A stretch of DNA of 64,000 nucleotides from Pedobacter cryoconitis (GCF_014200595.1 NZ_JACHCG010000004.1:186001-250000); one strand, 5' to 3'; shown: positions 27,026 through 36,957, counted from the stretch's first letter. The notes: generated by a model not told the origin, from the sequence alone. A program made the numbers and translations.

Positions 27026-30000
27026 ATGACTAAAAATTTTACTCTTTTAATCATTTGCCTTTTATGCGGGATCTCTGTAGCCATAGCACAGAACATCAAT
27101 ATAAAAGGTGAAGTCAAAGATAATCAGGGCCTGCCTTTACCGGGAGTCTCGGTTAAAGTCGATGGCACCAGCAATGGAGTGATGACCAACAAAGATGGTA
27201 TCTACACTTTATCTGCTCCAGGAAACGGCACACTTACTTTTTCATTTATAGGCTATAAAACGATTTCGCAAGCCATTAACAACAGAACAAATATTAATAC
27301 CACTTTAACAGATGCAAATCAGGAACTGAATGAAGTAGTCGTGGTAGGTTATGGTTCACAGAAAAAGAAAGATATCACTTCTGCGATCTCTACCATCAGT
27401 GTTAAAGATGTAAGCGCACGCCCAATCATCAATACCTCTGAAGTTCTTGCGGGAAAAGCTCCCGGAGTACAGGTATTCAACGCATCAGGCGCACCAGGTG
27501 GTGGTAATTTCAGTGTAAGAATACGTGGAGCATCCTCACCAAACGGTTCTGAACCTATTTACGTTGTAGATGGAGTTGTGGTAAGAAACACTGAAAGTAT
27601 AGATCCTAACAACATTGAATCAATCAGCGTACTAAAAGACGCTTCTGCTGCCGGAATCTATGGTTCATTAGGCGCTACCAATGGTGTGGTATTGATCACA
27701 ACTAAAAAAGGAACAAGCGGGCAGACTAAGGTCGAAGTAAACATGTATGCAGGTAAACAGCAAATCATTAAAAAATTAGATATGCTGAATGCTGACCAGT
27801 ACAAAGACCTGATTGCTGATGAATATACCAATAAAGGACAGAATGTACCAGCATTTCCAGCTAATTTCACTGCCGATAACAACTGGCAGGATCTGACCTA
27901 CCGTTCTGCAAACCAAAGTGGAATTAATGTAGGTGTATCCGGCGGTACTGACAAAGGTACCTTCTATTTAGGATTAGGCCGCTTGCAACAAGACGGGATT
28001 GTATATGGTACTAACTTTAAACGTTATTCTACTAACCTGAGTTTAGAGCAAAAGCTGAAACCGTGGTTATCTGTAGGAACTAACATTGCTTACAACAGAA
28101 CTGACGGACGTACCGTGAATGATAACCAGTCTGCTAACCGCGGCGGAACAATACTCGGTGCACTTTATGCCCCACCTATCCTTCCAATTTTCAATGCAAG
28201 TGGTAAATACCAGGCTAACACAGATAACGTATCTAACCCATTGGATGATATTTACAGTAATGAGAACCATTATGTAAAAAACAATTTACTGGGAAATGCA
28301 CATGCTGAAATCACTTTGCCATTTAACATTAAATACCGTTCACAATTTGGTATTTCATTAAATAACTATAACAACGATACCTTCACTAACCCGCTAACTA
28401 ATCAGGGAGCAAGCCAGGTTAATGGTATAGGATCCAATACAGCCAATGAAACCTTCCGTTATACCTGGGATAATACTTTAACCTACTCTACAGTAATCAA
28501 CGGAAAACATAACATTACTGCTGTAGTTGGAACATCTGCTATAGAAGAAAAATATACAAACAGCTATTTATACGGTACTGGTTTTCCAGCAGGAATAAAG
28601 ACATTAAATGCTGCAAGTGCGAATAAACAGATTTCTACTTTTAAAACAGACTGGACAAGTAATTCTTACTTTGGCCGTATCAATTACGGTTATAACGATA
28701 AGTACCTGTTAACTGCCTCATTAAGAGCTGACGGATCATCCAGAGCAGGTATTAATAACCAATGGGGATATTTCCCGGCAGTATCGGGAGCATGGCGTAT
28801 TTCTAACGAAGACTTTTTGAAAGAAAATACAGTCATCAAAGACCTTAAACTAAGAGCAGGTTATGGTGAAGTAGGTAATTTACCTCAAACACTGTACAAT
28901 AGCTACAGTTCACTGGATCCTTCAGCCTACTTATTTGGAGGAAACAGTGCTTCAGGTTACAGACCAGCTAATCCATTCGGTAATCCAGATCTGAAATGGG
29001 AAAGTACTAAAGGATTAAATATTGGTTTTGATCTATCTGTATTGAATGACAGAATAGCGTTCAGTGCTGATTACTACGATAAAAAAACAACTAACTTCAT
29101 TTTCCCGGTAACTTTCCCAACTGCAATTTCGGGTAATGCAAATACTGGTTATTACAACTTACCAGGTAATATCTCGAACAAAGGGATTGAATTTTCAATA
29201 ACAGGCAGAATAATTGCAAAAACAGATTTTTCATGGACTGCTAACTTAAATGCATCCTTCAATAAAAATTCTGTAAACGGTATGCCGCAGATCCTGGATA
29301 GCAAAGGTAATAACGTAGACCAGACCTTCCCATTCGGCGGTATAGGATTTGGTGGTAATGGAAACAACACCAACTTATCAATTGTTAAAAATGGTCTGCC
29401 ATTAGGCGCATTTTACGGTTACCAATACACAGGTGTTGATCCAGCCAATGGAAATGCATTGTATAGAAAAGCAGATGGAACGATTACTGCAAAACCAGAA
29501 GCTGCCGATCAGACTTATCTTGGTAGTGGTTTGCCGAAAGGCGTATATGGCTTTACCAACAGTTTTAACTATAAAAGCTTAAGCCTTGATATCTTGATTG
29601 ATGCAGTTACCGGAAACAAAGTTTACAATGCGACAAGAGTAGAAACTGAATCTATGTCTTCCACAGCTAATGCAAGTGCAGCAGTATTAGATCGCTGGAG
29701 AAAACCAGGTGATATTACTGATATCCCAGGTGCATTTTTTGGTGGTATAAATGCTGCGGGTACAACCAACACACTTCCATCATCACGCTTTGTTGAGAAT
29801 GGTTCATTTGTACGTTTGAAATCAATCACGTTAAGCTACAGGATTAAAAACAGCTTGTTTGATAAGCAAGGTATACAGCTTACTGTATATGCTACAGCTC
29901 AGAACCTATGGACAATCACAAAATACAAAGGTTATTACCCTGAGGTCAACACCTTCAGTTCAAGCTCTCAGCAAGATGGTAAACTTGGTGCACCAAGCTC

Positions 30001-30076
30001 TACTGCTGTGGGTATAGATTACGGTACTTACCCGCAAACAAAAACATACACAGCAGGTCTGAATCTATCTTTTTAA
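27026..30076 (+). CDS. SusC-family TonB-dependent glycan transporter
   Basis: The 1016-aa outer-membrane importer has a signal peptide to about residue 21, a carboxypeptidase-regulatory domain (25-105, GEVKDNQGLPLPGVSVKV), TonB box and linker (ELNEVVVVGYGSQKKKD), plug with the family-typical PNGSEPIYVVDGVVV and IESISVLKDASAAGIYGS, and a long barrel ending in GLNLSF. There is no STN domain, so signalling through an anti-sigma factor is not expected, in line with the absence of an ECF sigma pair. It forms a pair with SusD 21 bases downstream. A glucan is the likely cargo, judged from the enzymes. Confidence 0.96.
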   Translation: MTKNFTLLIICLLCGISVAIAQNINIKGEVKDNQGLPLPGVSVKVDGTSNGVMTNKDGIYTLSAPGNGTLTFSFIGYKTISQAINNRTNINTTLTDANQELNEVVVVGYGSQKKKDITSAISTISVKDVSARPIINTSEVLAGKAPGVQVFNASGAPGGGNFSVRIRGASSPNGSEPIYVVDGVVVRNTESIDPNNIESISVLKDASAAGIYGSLGATNGVVLITTKKGTSGQTKVEVNMYAGKQQIIKKLDMLNADQYKDLIADEYTNKGQNVPAFPANFTADNNWQDLTYRSANQSGINVGVSGGTDKGTFYLGLGRLQQDGIVYGTNFKRYSTNLSLEQKLKPWLSVGTNIAYNRTDGRTVNDNQSANRGGTILGALYAPPILPIFNASGKYQANTDNVSNPLDDIYSNENHYVKNNLLGNAHAEITLPFNIKYRSQFGISLNNYNNDTFTNPLTNQGASQVNGIGSNTANETFRYTWDNTLTYSTVINGKHNITAVVGTSAIEEKYTNSYLYGTGFPAGIKTLNAASANKQISTFKTDWTSNSYFGRINYGYNDKYLLTASLRADGSSRAGINNQWGYFPAVSGAWRISNEDFLKENTVIKDLKLRAGYGEVGNLPQTLYNSYSSLDPSAYLFGGNSASGYRPANPFGNPDLKWESTKGLNIGFDLSVLNDRIAFSADYYDKKTTNFIFPVTFPTAISGNANTGYYNLPGNISNKGIEFSITGRIIAKTDFSWTANLNASFNKNSVNGMPQILDSKGNNVDQTFPFGGIGFGGNGNNTNLSIVKNGLPLGAFYGYQYTGVDPANGNALYRKADGTITAKPEAADQTYLGSGLPKGVYGFTNSFNYKSLSLDILIDAVTGNKVYNATRVETESMSSTANASAAVLDRWRKPGDITDIPGAFFGGINAAGTTNTLPSSRFVENGSFVRLKSITLSYRIKNSLFDKQGIQLTVYATAQNLWTITKYKGYYPEVNTFSSSSQQDGKLGAPSSTAVGIDYGTYPQTKTYTAGLNLSF

Positions 30077-30097
30077 TCCTATCCTAAATTTTAAGAA

Positions 30098-31573
30098 ATG
30101 AACAACTATCATAAAATATTAACCATTGCGATGTGCGGCTCAATTGGCCTGCTCTCCTCTTGTAAAAAAAGCTTTTTAGACAAACAACCAATCTCACAAG
30201 GAACCGCTGGAACCTATTACAAAACTGCCAGTGATGCCGAAGGTGGCCTGGTTGGTGTTTATCAGCAAGCCTTTTTAACAAACCAATACTGGGTTTGGGA
30301 TTATATTACCAATGGTGATGCCCGTGCAGATAACTGTTACGCAGGTGGTGATAACCCGGACAACTTTGCAATTGATAACTTTCAGCTTACTCCGCAAAAC
30401 GGAAATGCGACCCGTAACTGGCAGAATTTATATCAGGATATCTATGCAGCGAATATCGTACTGGATTATGTCCCTAAAATTGCAGCAGAACAATTTAAAG
30501 ATAACAGACAACAAGAGATCCTGGGTGAAGCTAAATTTGTAAGAGCACTGGATTACTTCCAATTGGTAACGACCTACAGTGATGTACCAATAATTTTATC
30601 AACTGTTGATTTCCCGGCTAAACCAAGCAGAAACGCAGCAACAGAAGTTTATGCACAAATCGAGAAAGACCTGATAGACGCAGAAACTGCCCTGCCACTT
30701 ACCGCAGCTTCAGTTGGTCATGCCACTAAGGGTTCAGCACAAGCTTTATTAGCTAAAGTATATGCACAAGAAGGAAAATATCAGCAAAGTCTGGACTATA
30801 GCAATAAAGTGATCAACTCAGGAAAATATGCACTGGTCCCTAATTTTGCTACTCTGTTTGATGGTACCAAGAACACGTCTGAATCTATATTTGAGATTCA
30901 GCACTCTTCTGCAAGTGGTTTTACCAGTTACAATGTTTCCTTATTCTTGCCTGCGAAATTTGGTACTTACTCTTTCAATAAGTTCAATCTTCCAACAAAT
31001 GACCTGGTTAACTTGTATAAATCTCAAAACGATAATATCCGTTTGAATTCATCGGTTTATCTGGCAACTGTTGGCGCAGATGGCCTGGCTGCCGGAGATC
31101 CTATCCCGACACCATATACCGCTGCTTATGGTACAATTCCTTTCCTGTATAAGTGGAAAACCAATATTTCACAATACGGTGGTGGTACAGATAACACGAT
31201 ACTGCTGCGTTTAGCAGATATCATCCTGTTAAAAGCTGAAGCATTGAACCAGTTAGGTCAAACAGGGGCAGCAATTCCTTTAGTTAACCAGATCAGAGCC
31301 AGAGTTTCACTCGCGCCTATCACAGTAACTTCAAAAGACGATGTTGCTCTTGCCATTTTAAATGAAAGAAGAATGGAATTAGCATTTGAAGGTAATCGCT
31401 GGAATGACCTTTTAAGATTCGGTAAACAATACACAATTGACCTGATGAATAAACAAGTTGGCCCTGATGGAAAACCATTGAATTACAATGTAAGTCAGAC
31501 CAAATTATTATTCCCTGTTCCATTTAATGAAATACAATTAGACGGGAACCTGACGCAGAACCCTGGTTACTAA
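30098..31573 (+). CDS. SusD/RagB-family surface glycan-binding lipoprotein
   Basis: The 491-aa lipoprotein (signal to SSC22, followed by KKSFLDKQPIS) caps the SusC barrel on the cell surface and binds oligosaccharide. SusD traits are the tetratricopeptide-like helices with LGEAKFVRALDYFQLV (about 147-162), the GSAQALLAKVYAQEGKY helix, and the C-terminal ILNERRMELAFEGNRWNDLLRFG. A terminator-like hairpin follows the stop, before the GH3 gene. Confidence 0.96.
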   Translation: MNNYHKILTIAMCGSIGLLSSCKKSFLDKQPISQGTAGTYYKTASDAEGGLVGVYQQAFLTNQYWVWDYITNGDARADNCYAGGDNPDNFAIDNFQLTPQNGNATRNWQNLYQDIYAANIVLDYVPKIAAEQFKDNRQQEILGEAKFVRALDYFQLVTTYSDVPIILSTVDFPAKPSRNAATEVYAQIEKDLIDAETALPLTAASVGHATKGSAQALLAKVYAQEGKYQQSLDYSNKVINSGKYALVPNFATLFDGTKNTSESIFEIQHSSASGFTSYNVSLFLPAKFGTYSFNKFNLPTNDLVNLYKSQNDNIRLNSSVYLATVGADGLAAGDPIPTPYTAAYGTIPFLYKWKTNISQYGGGTDNTILLRLADIILLKAEALNQLGQTGAAIPLVNQIRARVSLAPITVTSKDDVALAILNERRMELAFEGNRWNDLLRFGKQYTIDLMNKQVGPDGKPLNYNVSQTKLLFPVPFNEIQLDGNLTQNPGY

Positions 31574-31593
31574 CGAAATTTATTATTGATCCC

Positions 31594-31622
31594 GAAGGCA
31601 GCTCAGGCTGCCTTCAATTTTT
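31594..31622 (+). terminator. Terminator hairpin inside the operon (susD to GH3)
   Basis: A perfect nine-base stem GAAGGCAGC/GCTGCCTTC with loop TCAG is followed by AATTTTT. It is placed 20 bases after susD and 22 before the GH3 start. It probably lowers transcription into the enzyme genes. Confidence 0.75.
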
Positions 31623-31643
31623 AAGCCCAAATAAACAATTAAG

Positions 31644-33944
31644 ATGTATTTAAAAAAACCCCTCTCTGTTCTTTTGTTAATGCTCTCTTACGGAATAGCC
31701 GGTGCACAAACAAAGAATAATGCGAAAGTAGAAAGCCTGCTTCAGAAAATGACTCTGGAAGAAAAGGTAGGTCAGATGGCACAGATAACGTTAGACGTTA
31801 TCGGAACCGGTAAAGATCGCTATACCAGTGATGAGCCCTTCTCTCTGGATCAAAAAGCAATGGAAAAAGCACTGATCCAGTATAAACTGGGGTCAGTATT
31901 AAATACATCAAATAACAGGGCAAGAACACCTAAGGTTTGGTATGAAATTATCAGCAAAATTCAGCAAACTGCGATGAAAGGAACCAAGAATGGTATTCCT
32001 GTCATCTATGGTATTGATGCTATTCATGGTGAAACTTATACCGCAGGTGCAACGATGTTCCCGCAGCAGATCGGACAAGCAGCGACTTTCAACAGGAGCC
32101 TGGTTCGCAGAGGTGCTGAAATCACAGCTTATGAAACCCGTGCAAGCTCTATTCCATGGGCATTCTCTCCTTTATTGGATTTAGGTGCTGATCCACGCTT
32201 CCCTCGTCAATGGGAAAGTTTCGGAGAAGATCCTTATTTAGTAAGTGAAATGGGTGTTCAGGCTGTAAAAGGTCTGGAAGGAGACAATAATGATGTTTCC
32301 AATCCATACCGTGTAGCTTCTTCAATTAAACACTTTTTAGGTTATCAAGTACCAATTTCAGGTAAAGACAGAACTCCTGCCTATATTTCTGATCAGGCTT
32401 TAAGAGAATATCACTTACCGTCTTTCAGAGCAGCTATTCATGCAGGTGCTAAAACTATTATGATCAACTCCGGAATTATCAATGGTGTTCCGGTGCATGC
32501 AAACTATAACCTGATCACTAAGTTGTTAAAAGAAGAATTAGGCTTTAAAGGTTTAGCAGTAACAGACTGGGGCGATATTGAGAACCTTTACAAAAGAGAT
32601 CATGTGGCTAAAGACAATAAAGATGCGGTAAGAATTGCTATTAATGCAGGTATTGATATGTCAATGGTTGCTTATAACTATGAGCCATTCTGTGATGACC
32701 TGATTGCTTTAGTTAAAGAAGGTAAAGTTAAAGAAAGCCGTATCGATGATGCAGTAAGAAGAATCTTACAGGTAAAATTTGATTTAGATCTTTTCAACAA
32801 GCCAACAACCAATCCTAAAGACTATCCTAAATTTGGCAGCAAAGAATTTGAACTGGCTTCTTACCAGGCAGCAGCCGAATCTATTACGTTATTAAAAAAT
32901 GCAGATCAGGCTTTACCATTGAACAAAGGAGTAAAGATTCTGGTTACAGGTCCTAACGCAAATTCAATGAGAACTTTGAATGGCGCATGGACTTATTCAT
33001 GGCAGGGAGAAAAAGTAGAAGAATTCGCTGCTAAATACAATACTATCCTGAAAGCTTTAGAAAATAAAGCCGGCAAGCAAAACGTGACTTATGTACCGGG
33101 TGTGAGCTATAAAATGGATGGCAAATACTTTGAAGAATATGCAGACCAGTTAGATGCAGCTATCGCCGCAGCTAAAGATGTGGATGTAGTTGTATTATGT
33201 TTAGGAGAAAACTCTTATACCGAAACACCGGGTAACTTAAGCGATCTTTATCTTTCAGATCTTCAGACTGAGCTTGCACAAAAACTTGCAGCCACAGGTA
33301 AAAAGATCATTTTAGTTCTGAACGAAGGACGCCCAAGAGTGATTTCTAAGTTTGAGAACAAAATGAGTGCTGTAGTACAGAGTTATTTACCAGGTAATTT
33401 TGGTGGTGATGCTATTGCTGACATCCTTTTGGGTACAGTAAACCCATCAGGTAAATTGCCTTATACTTACCCACAGTATCCAAATGCTTTGTTTACTTAT
33501 TACCATAAACCATCTGAATCACGCTCAACTACAGAAGGTGTTTACAACTATGATGCAGATTACAACCCTCAGTACGTTTTCGGATTTGGTTTGAGTTATA
33601 CAACTTTCAAATACAGCCCGATCAAATTAAGTACTGCTGCTTTGAAAAAAGGAGAAACTTTAACAATCTCTGTGGATGTTACCAATACAGGTAAAGTTGC
33701 AGGTAAAGAAAGTGTATTGTTATTCACTTCAGACCTTGTTGCTACCTTAGTTAGCCCGGATGTAAAACGTTTAAGAGGTTTTGATAAAGTAGATTTAAAA
33801 GCTGGTGAAACTAAGACAGTAACTTTCAGGATTACTGCGGATGATTTAGGTTTCATTAATCCAGAAGGTCAGAAAGTAACTGAAGACGGGGACTTTACAG
33901 TACAAATCGGAGATCAGAAAATCAATTTCACTTACAATCAGTAA
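31644..33944 (+). CDS. Glycoside hydrolase family 3 beta-glucosidase
   Basis: The 766-aa exported enzyme has a signal peptide (to about 21, AGAQT), a TIM-barrel domain (25-370), an alpha/beta sandwich (about 400-620) and a fibronectin-III-like C-terminus (about 660-755). The nucleophile Asp308 lies in LAVTDWGDIENL; KHFLGYQVP and the PRQWESFGEDPYL stretch line the sugar site. The arrangement is that of BglX-type periplasmic beta-glucosidases that cut terminal glucose from oligosaccharides. It is third in the operon; GH30 follows after two bases. Confidence 0.94.
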   Translation: MYLKKPLSVLLLMLSYGIAGAQTKNNAKVESLLQKMTLEEKVGQMAQITLDVIGTGKDRYTSDEPFSLDQKAMEKALIQYKLGSVLNTSNNRARTPKVWYEIISKIQQTAMKGTKNGIPVIYGIDAIHGETYTAGATMFPQQIGQAATFNRSLVRRGAEITAYETRASSIPWAFSPLLDLGADPRFPRQWESFGEDPYLVSEMGVQAVKGLEGDNNDVSNPYRVASSIKHFLGYQVPISGKDRTPAYISDQALREYHLPSFRAAIHAGAKTIMINSGIINGVPVHANYNLITKLLKEELGFKGLAVTDWGDIENLYKRDHVAKDNKDAVRIAINAGIDMSMVAYNYEPFCDDLIALVKEGKVKESRIDDAVRRILQVKFDLDLFNKPTTNPKDYPKFGSKEFELASYQAAAESITLLKNADQALPLNKGVKILVTGPNANSMRTLNGAWTYSWQGEKVEEFAAKYNTILKALENKAGKQNVTYVPGVSYKMDGKYFEEYADQLDAAIAAAKDVDVVVLCLGENSYTETPGNLSDLYLSDLQTELAQKLAATGKKIILVLNEGRPRVISKFENKMSAVVQSYLPGNFGGDAIADILLGTVNPSGKLPYTYPQYPNALFTYYHKPSESRSTTEGVYNYDADYNPQYVFGFGLSYTTFKYSPIKLSTAALKKGETLTISVDVTNTGKVAGKESVLLFTSDLVATLVSPDVKRLRGFDKVDLKAGETKTVTFRITADDLGFINPEGQKVTEDGDFTVQIGDQKINFTYNQ

Positions 33945-33946
33945 TT

Positions 33947-35365
33947 ATGAAGAAAAATATCTTATTTGCTTTTGCGATTGCGCTATCGGCGTGTTCAGCA
34001 AAAAGAACAGCAACAGATCCTAACCGGTCTGCTGCTGCTAACGGTGAAATTAAATACTGGCTCACTAAAGGCGATCAATCAGCCTTATTACAAGAACAGC
34101 CAAAAACTTTAAAATTTGGGACAGCTCAAGCTGCTAATCCAGTAATTAATGTTGATGAAACTCAGAAATTTCAAACTATTGATGGTTTCGGCTACACTTT
34201 AACTGGTGGTAGTGCTGGCTTAATCAATGCATTGGATGAAAAGACTAAAGATGCCTTATTGCAGGAACTGTTCTCTACAAAGAAAAACAGTATCGGTGTA
34301 AGTTACCTGAGAATCAGTATCGGCGCCTCTGATCTGAGTGCAGATAATTTTACTTACAATGAATTACCTGCCGGACAAACTGATATGAATCAGGATAAGT
34401 TTTCTATAGCTAAAGAAATGACAGATTTAGTGCCTATCCTGAAAAAGATTCTGGCAATTAACCCTGACATTAAGATCTTAGGTTCTCCATGGACTGCTCC
34501 TACCTGGATGAAAACTAACCATAGTTTTAAAGGTGGAAGCCTGAAACCGGAATATTATGAATCTTATGCTAAATACCTGGTGAAATATATCCATGCGATG
34601 AAAGCTCAGGGAATTACGATTGATGCGATTACGATTCAAAATGAGCCTTTACATCCTGGGAATGTTCCAAGTATGTATATGGAAGCAAAAGATCAGGCTA
34701 TCTTCATTAAATCTGCTTTAGGCCCGGTATTTAAAGCTGCTGGTGTTAAAACAAAGATTATCATTTATGACCATAATGCAGATCGTCCTGATTATCCAAT
34801 CACTATTCTGGATGATCCACAGGCAAAACAATATGTTGATGGATCGGCTTTCCACTTATACGGGGGCCAGATCAATGCGTTGTCTAAAGTGCATGAAGCA
34901 CATCCGGACAAAAACCTGTATTTCACAGAACAATGGGTTGGCGGACCAGGTAAATTTGATGAGGAACTAAAATGGCATGTCTCTACCTTAATTGTCGGAG
35001 CAACCCGTAATTGGAGCAGAACTGTTTTAGAGTGGAATTTAGCCGCTGATCCTTTATATGGCCCACATACTGTAGGCGGCTGTAAAAATTGCTTAGGAGC
35101 GATTACAGTAGCTCCTGAAGTCACAAGAAACGTGGCTTATTACATTATTGGACATGCGTCGAAATTTGTAAGACCAGGGTCTTACAGAATCGGTTCTAAC
35201 ATTACTGACAATTTAGAGAATGTAGCATTCAGGACTCCTGATGGAAAAACTGCCTTGATCGTTGTCAATGGAAACACTGCTGAAAAAACCTTTAACATTC
35301 AATATAAAGGAAAAACAGTAGAAACTTCATTGCCGGCAGGTGCTGTGGCGACTTACGTTTGGTAA
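33947..35365 (+). CDS. Glycoside hydrolase family 30 lipoprotein, probable endo-beta-1,6-glucanase
   Basis: The 472-aa lipoprotein (Cys16 in ALSACSA) has a TIM barrel plus C-terminal beta-sandwich. The acid/base Glu lies in IQNEPLHPG (about 233) and the nucleophile in YFTEQWVGG (about 328); the GFGYTLTGGSAGLINAL and LGSPWTAPTWMKTN stretches are typical of subfamily 3. Together with GH3 and SusCD, this matches the known beta-1,6-glucan (yeast cell wall) locus layout of gut Bacteroides. Surface placement is likely. Glucosylceramidase is an alternative GH30 activity but fits the context less well. Confidence 0.9.
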   Translation: MKKNILFAFAIALSACSAKRTATDPNRSAAANGEIKYWLTKGDQSALLQEQPKTLKFGTAQAANPVINVDETQKFQTIDGFGYTLTGGSAGLINALDEKTKDALLQELFSTKKNSIGVSYLRISIGASDLSADNFTYNELPAGQTDMNQDKFSIAKEMTDLVPILKKILAINPDIKILGSPWTAPTWMKTNHSFKGGSLKPEYYESYAKYLVKYIHAMKAQGITIDAITIQNEPLHPGNVPSMYMEAKDQAIFIKSALGPVFKAAGVKTKIIIYDHNADRPDYPITILDDPQAKQYVDGSAFHLYGGQINALSKVHEAHPDKNLYFTEQWVGGPGKFDEELKWHVSTLIVGATRNWSRTVLEWNLAADPLYGPHTVGGCKNCLGAITVAPEVTRNVAYYIIGHASKFVRPGSYRIGSNITDNLENVAFRTPDGKTALIVVNGNTAEKTFNIQYKGKTVETSLPAGAVATYVW

Positions 35366-35405
35366 TGTAAAGTTATTACGATAATTGCACTTTAAGTAAA
35401 GTTTC

Positions 35406-35469
35406 GATAACTCTTATAAAACAAGAAAACCCGGTAAATACCGGGTTTTCTTGTTTTATAAGAGTTATC
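35406..35469. terminator. 31-bp perfect palindrome closing the sugar operon
   Basis: Arms of 31 bases (35406-35436 and 35439-35469) pair perfectly around two bases. The GC part CCCGG near the tip is followed by T-rich sequence on both strands, so it can stop transcription from both sides. This is far longer than a terminator needs. Confidence 0.9.
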
Positions 35470-35496
35470 TATTAGAGTTTAATTTCTATTATTTGA

Positions 35497-35997
35497 TTAA
35501 AAAATAGGCAGTTCAGCAAAAGCTTCATTACTAATTCCCCACAAAACATCAGGTGCAAATTCTTGATATAAGATATATATACCAGGAACTTTTTCTAACA
35601 ATAGGGGATAATAAACATCTTCAAGTAGTGATGTAGCAAGAGGCTCCTGATTTTCCATGTTTTTAAGAAAAATAATAGATGGCGATTCATAGAGTTCCCA
35701 TATTTTTTTCAACACTCTCCTATTTATTATCAAGCTTGCTGGCTTAATTCTAAATAGAATTCTATTAAATTTATTATTCACATTAAAAAGACTTTCTTCT
35801 AATAAAAAATCAATATTCGCCTCTAAATCATTATCAAAATAGTTCAGACGTAAACCATAAAAATATACACCCGCCGTAGTTTCTAATAAGTGATTAATTA
35901 AGAAATCCCATTTCATTTCACTTATATCTAAATCATTAGTGAAATCTTTGATCGAAATTTCATAAGGATTTCGCATATCAATATCTAAATCTTTCAT
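35497..35997 (-). CDS. Putative cytoplasmic immunity protein
   Basis: The 166-aa acidic protein has no signal peptide or membrane helix. The N-terminus MKDLDIDMRNPYEISIKDF and a tryptophan and aromatic-rich core are of the sort seen in immunity proteins, but no named family is recognised. Its start lies 6 bases after the stop of a toxin-like open tail (36004-36156) on the same strand, the classic order of a toxin tip followed by its immunity gene. The toxin itself has been largely lost, so this may now be an orphan immunity gene. Confidence 0.6.
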   Translation of the reverse strand: MKDLDIDMRNPYEISIKDFTNDLDISEMKWDFLINHLLETTAGVYFYGLRLNYFDNDLEANIDFLLEESLFNVNNKFNRILFRIKPASLIINRRVLKKIWELYESPSIIFLKNMENQEPLATSLLEDVYYPLLLEKVPGIYILYQEFAPDVLWGISNEAFAELPIF

Positions 35998-36003
35998 ATC
36001 AAG

Positions 36004-36156
36004 TTATTTTTTGTATTTCCAAAATTGAAAAGGAGCTGATGGTGGATATTGCTTACTACTACCATATATATTTCCATCAATATTAAATCTAAAAGTAGAA
36101 TGATTAGTCATTATCTGTGTTTTGTGATCCGGACCAGCACTGGGACTGAACCAAAG
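36004..36156 (-). pseudogene. Remnant of a toxin C-terminus
   Basis: About 50 in-frame codons end in TAA at 36004-36006 and start after a stop near 36157. The end NIYGSSKQYPPSAPFQFW followed by basic residues looks like the last part of a polymorphic toxin tip. No start or core was found upstream, and DNA before it is unrelated and GC-rich. It directly precedes the 166-aa putative immunity gene. Confidence 0.45.
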
Positions 36157-36313
36157 TCATGGATTACTCTGCTGCGTTTATAATGTGTATTATGTTATTT
36201 AGCTTTGGGCCGGTTCTTCTCCGGCAACAGAGCCAGCGAAAGGACAGCAAAAGACAGAGACAAGCGAGCCCTTTGCGAGCTGGCTGGATTTTGATGGACT
36301 GGAGGCGTGCGCA

Positions 36314-36865
36314 CTACGGCTGGCCTGATCCAATTTGATAACCAATAATGGTTCTATCAGTATTGGGATCATCTTTCTTTTCCAGTAATTCATCCAGATA
36401 CTGGAATACAACTTCCATATTCTTGTCCTGATTGTCTAACTTTTTCTTGATCTTTTCTACCTCCAGGCGTAGTTCTGTATGATCAGTTAACAATTGCCTG
36501 ACCCGGGTGAATATCCTGATGATCTGTATATTTACCTCTATAGCCGTTTCACTGTTAAGCACACTCGATAACATCGCCACCCCCTGTTCAGTGAAAGCAT
36601 AAGGAAGCTTCCGTAAGCCCATTTTCTCTTTATTGGATATCACATTTTGTGATTTCCAATCTGACAACTCTACTGCGCTCAGCTGAAACATGAAGTCAGC
36701 GGGAAAGCGTTTTTCATTCCGCTTGATAGCCTGATTCAATACACGGGTTTCTACCCCGTACATTTCAGCAAGATCACGATCTATCATTATTTTCTGACCT
36801 CTTATCAGATAGATTTTATTGATGATTAGCTCATCAGATATGGTTATGGGTTTATGTTCACTCAT
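36314..36865 (-). CDS. ORF6N-domain protein
   Basis: The 183-aa protein has an N-terminal ORF6N DNA-binding domain (about 8-95), with IRGQKIMIDRDLAEMYGVET, NQAIKRNEKRFPADFMFQL and LPYAFTEQGVAMLSSVL. A coiled-coil C-terminus (130-165) follows. The domain is common in phage antirepressors and in chromosomal cassettes. It is divergent from the XRE gene and lies between two Rhs-type modules. It may regulate mobile DNA here, but no phage genes are present. Confidence 0.9.
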   Translation of the reverse strand: MSEHKPITISDELIINKIYLIRGQKIMIDRDLAEMYGVETRVLNQAIKRNEKRFPADFMFQLSAVELSDWKSQNVISNKEKMGLRKLPYAFTEQGVAMLSSVLNSETAIEVNIQIIRIFTRVRQLLTDHTELRLEVEKIKKKLDNQDKNMEVVFQYLDELLEKKDDPNTDRTIIGYQIGSGQP

Positions 36866-36957
36866 ATTACAAAGGTATTCAGGTATGTATTCAACTTGGT
36901 TATTTATTTAAGTGGATGGTGTTTATTTAAAGCCTCATATCCACTCTTTAGCAGAAT

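Noticed and set aside
36199..36411. 70-codon minus-strand open frame
   Set aside because: It overlaps the end of the ORF6N gene in another frame and covers a GC-rich stretch without coding character.
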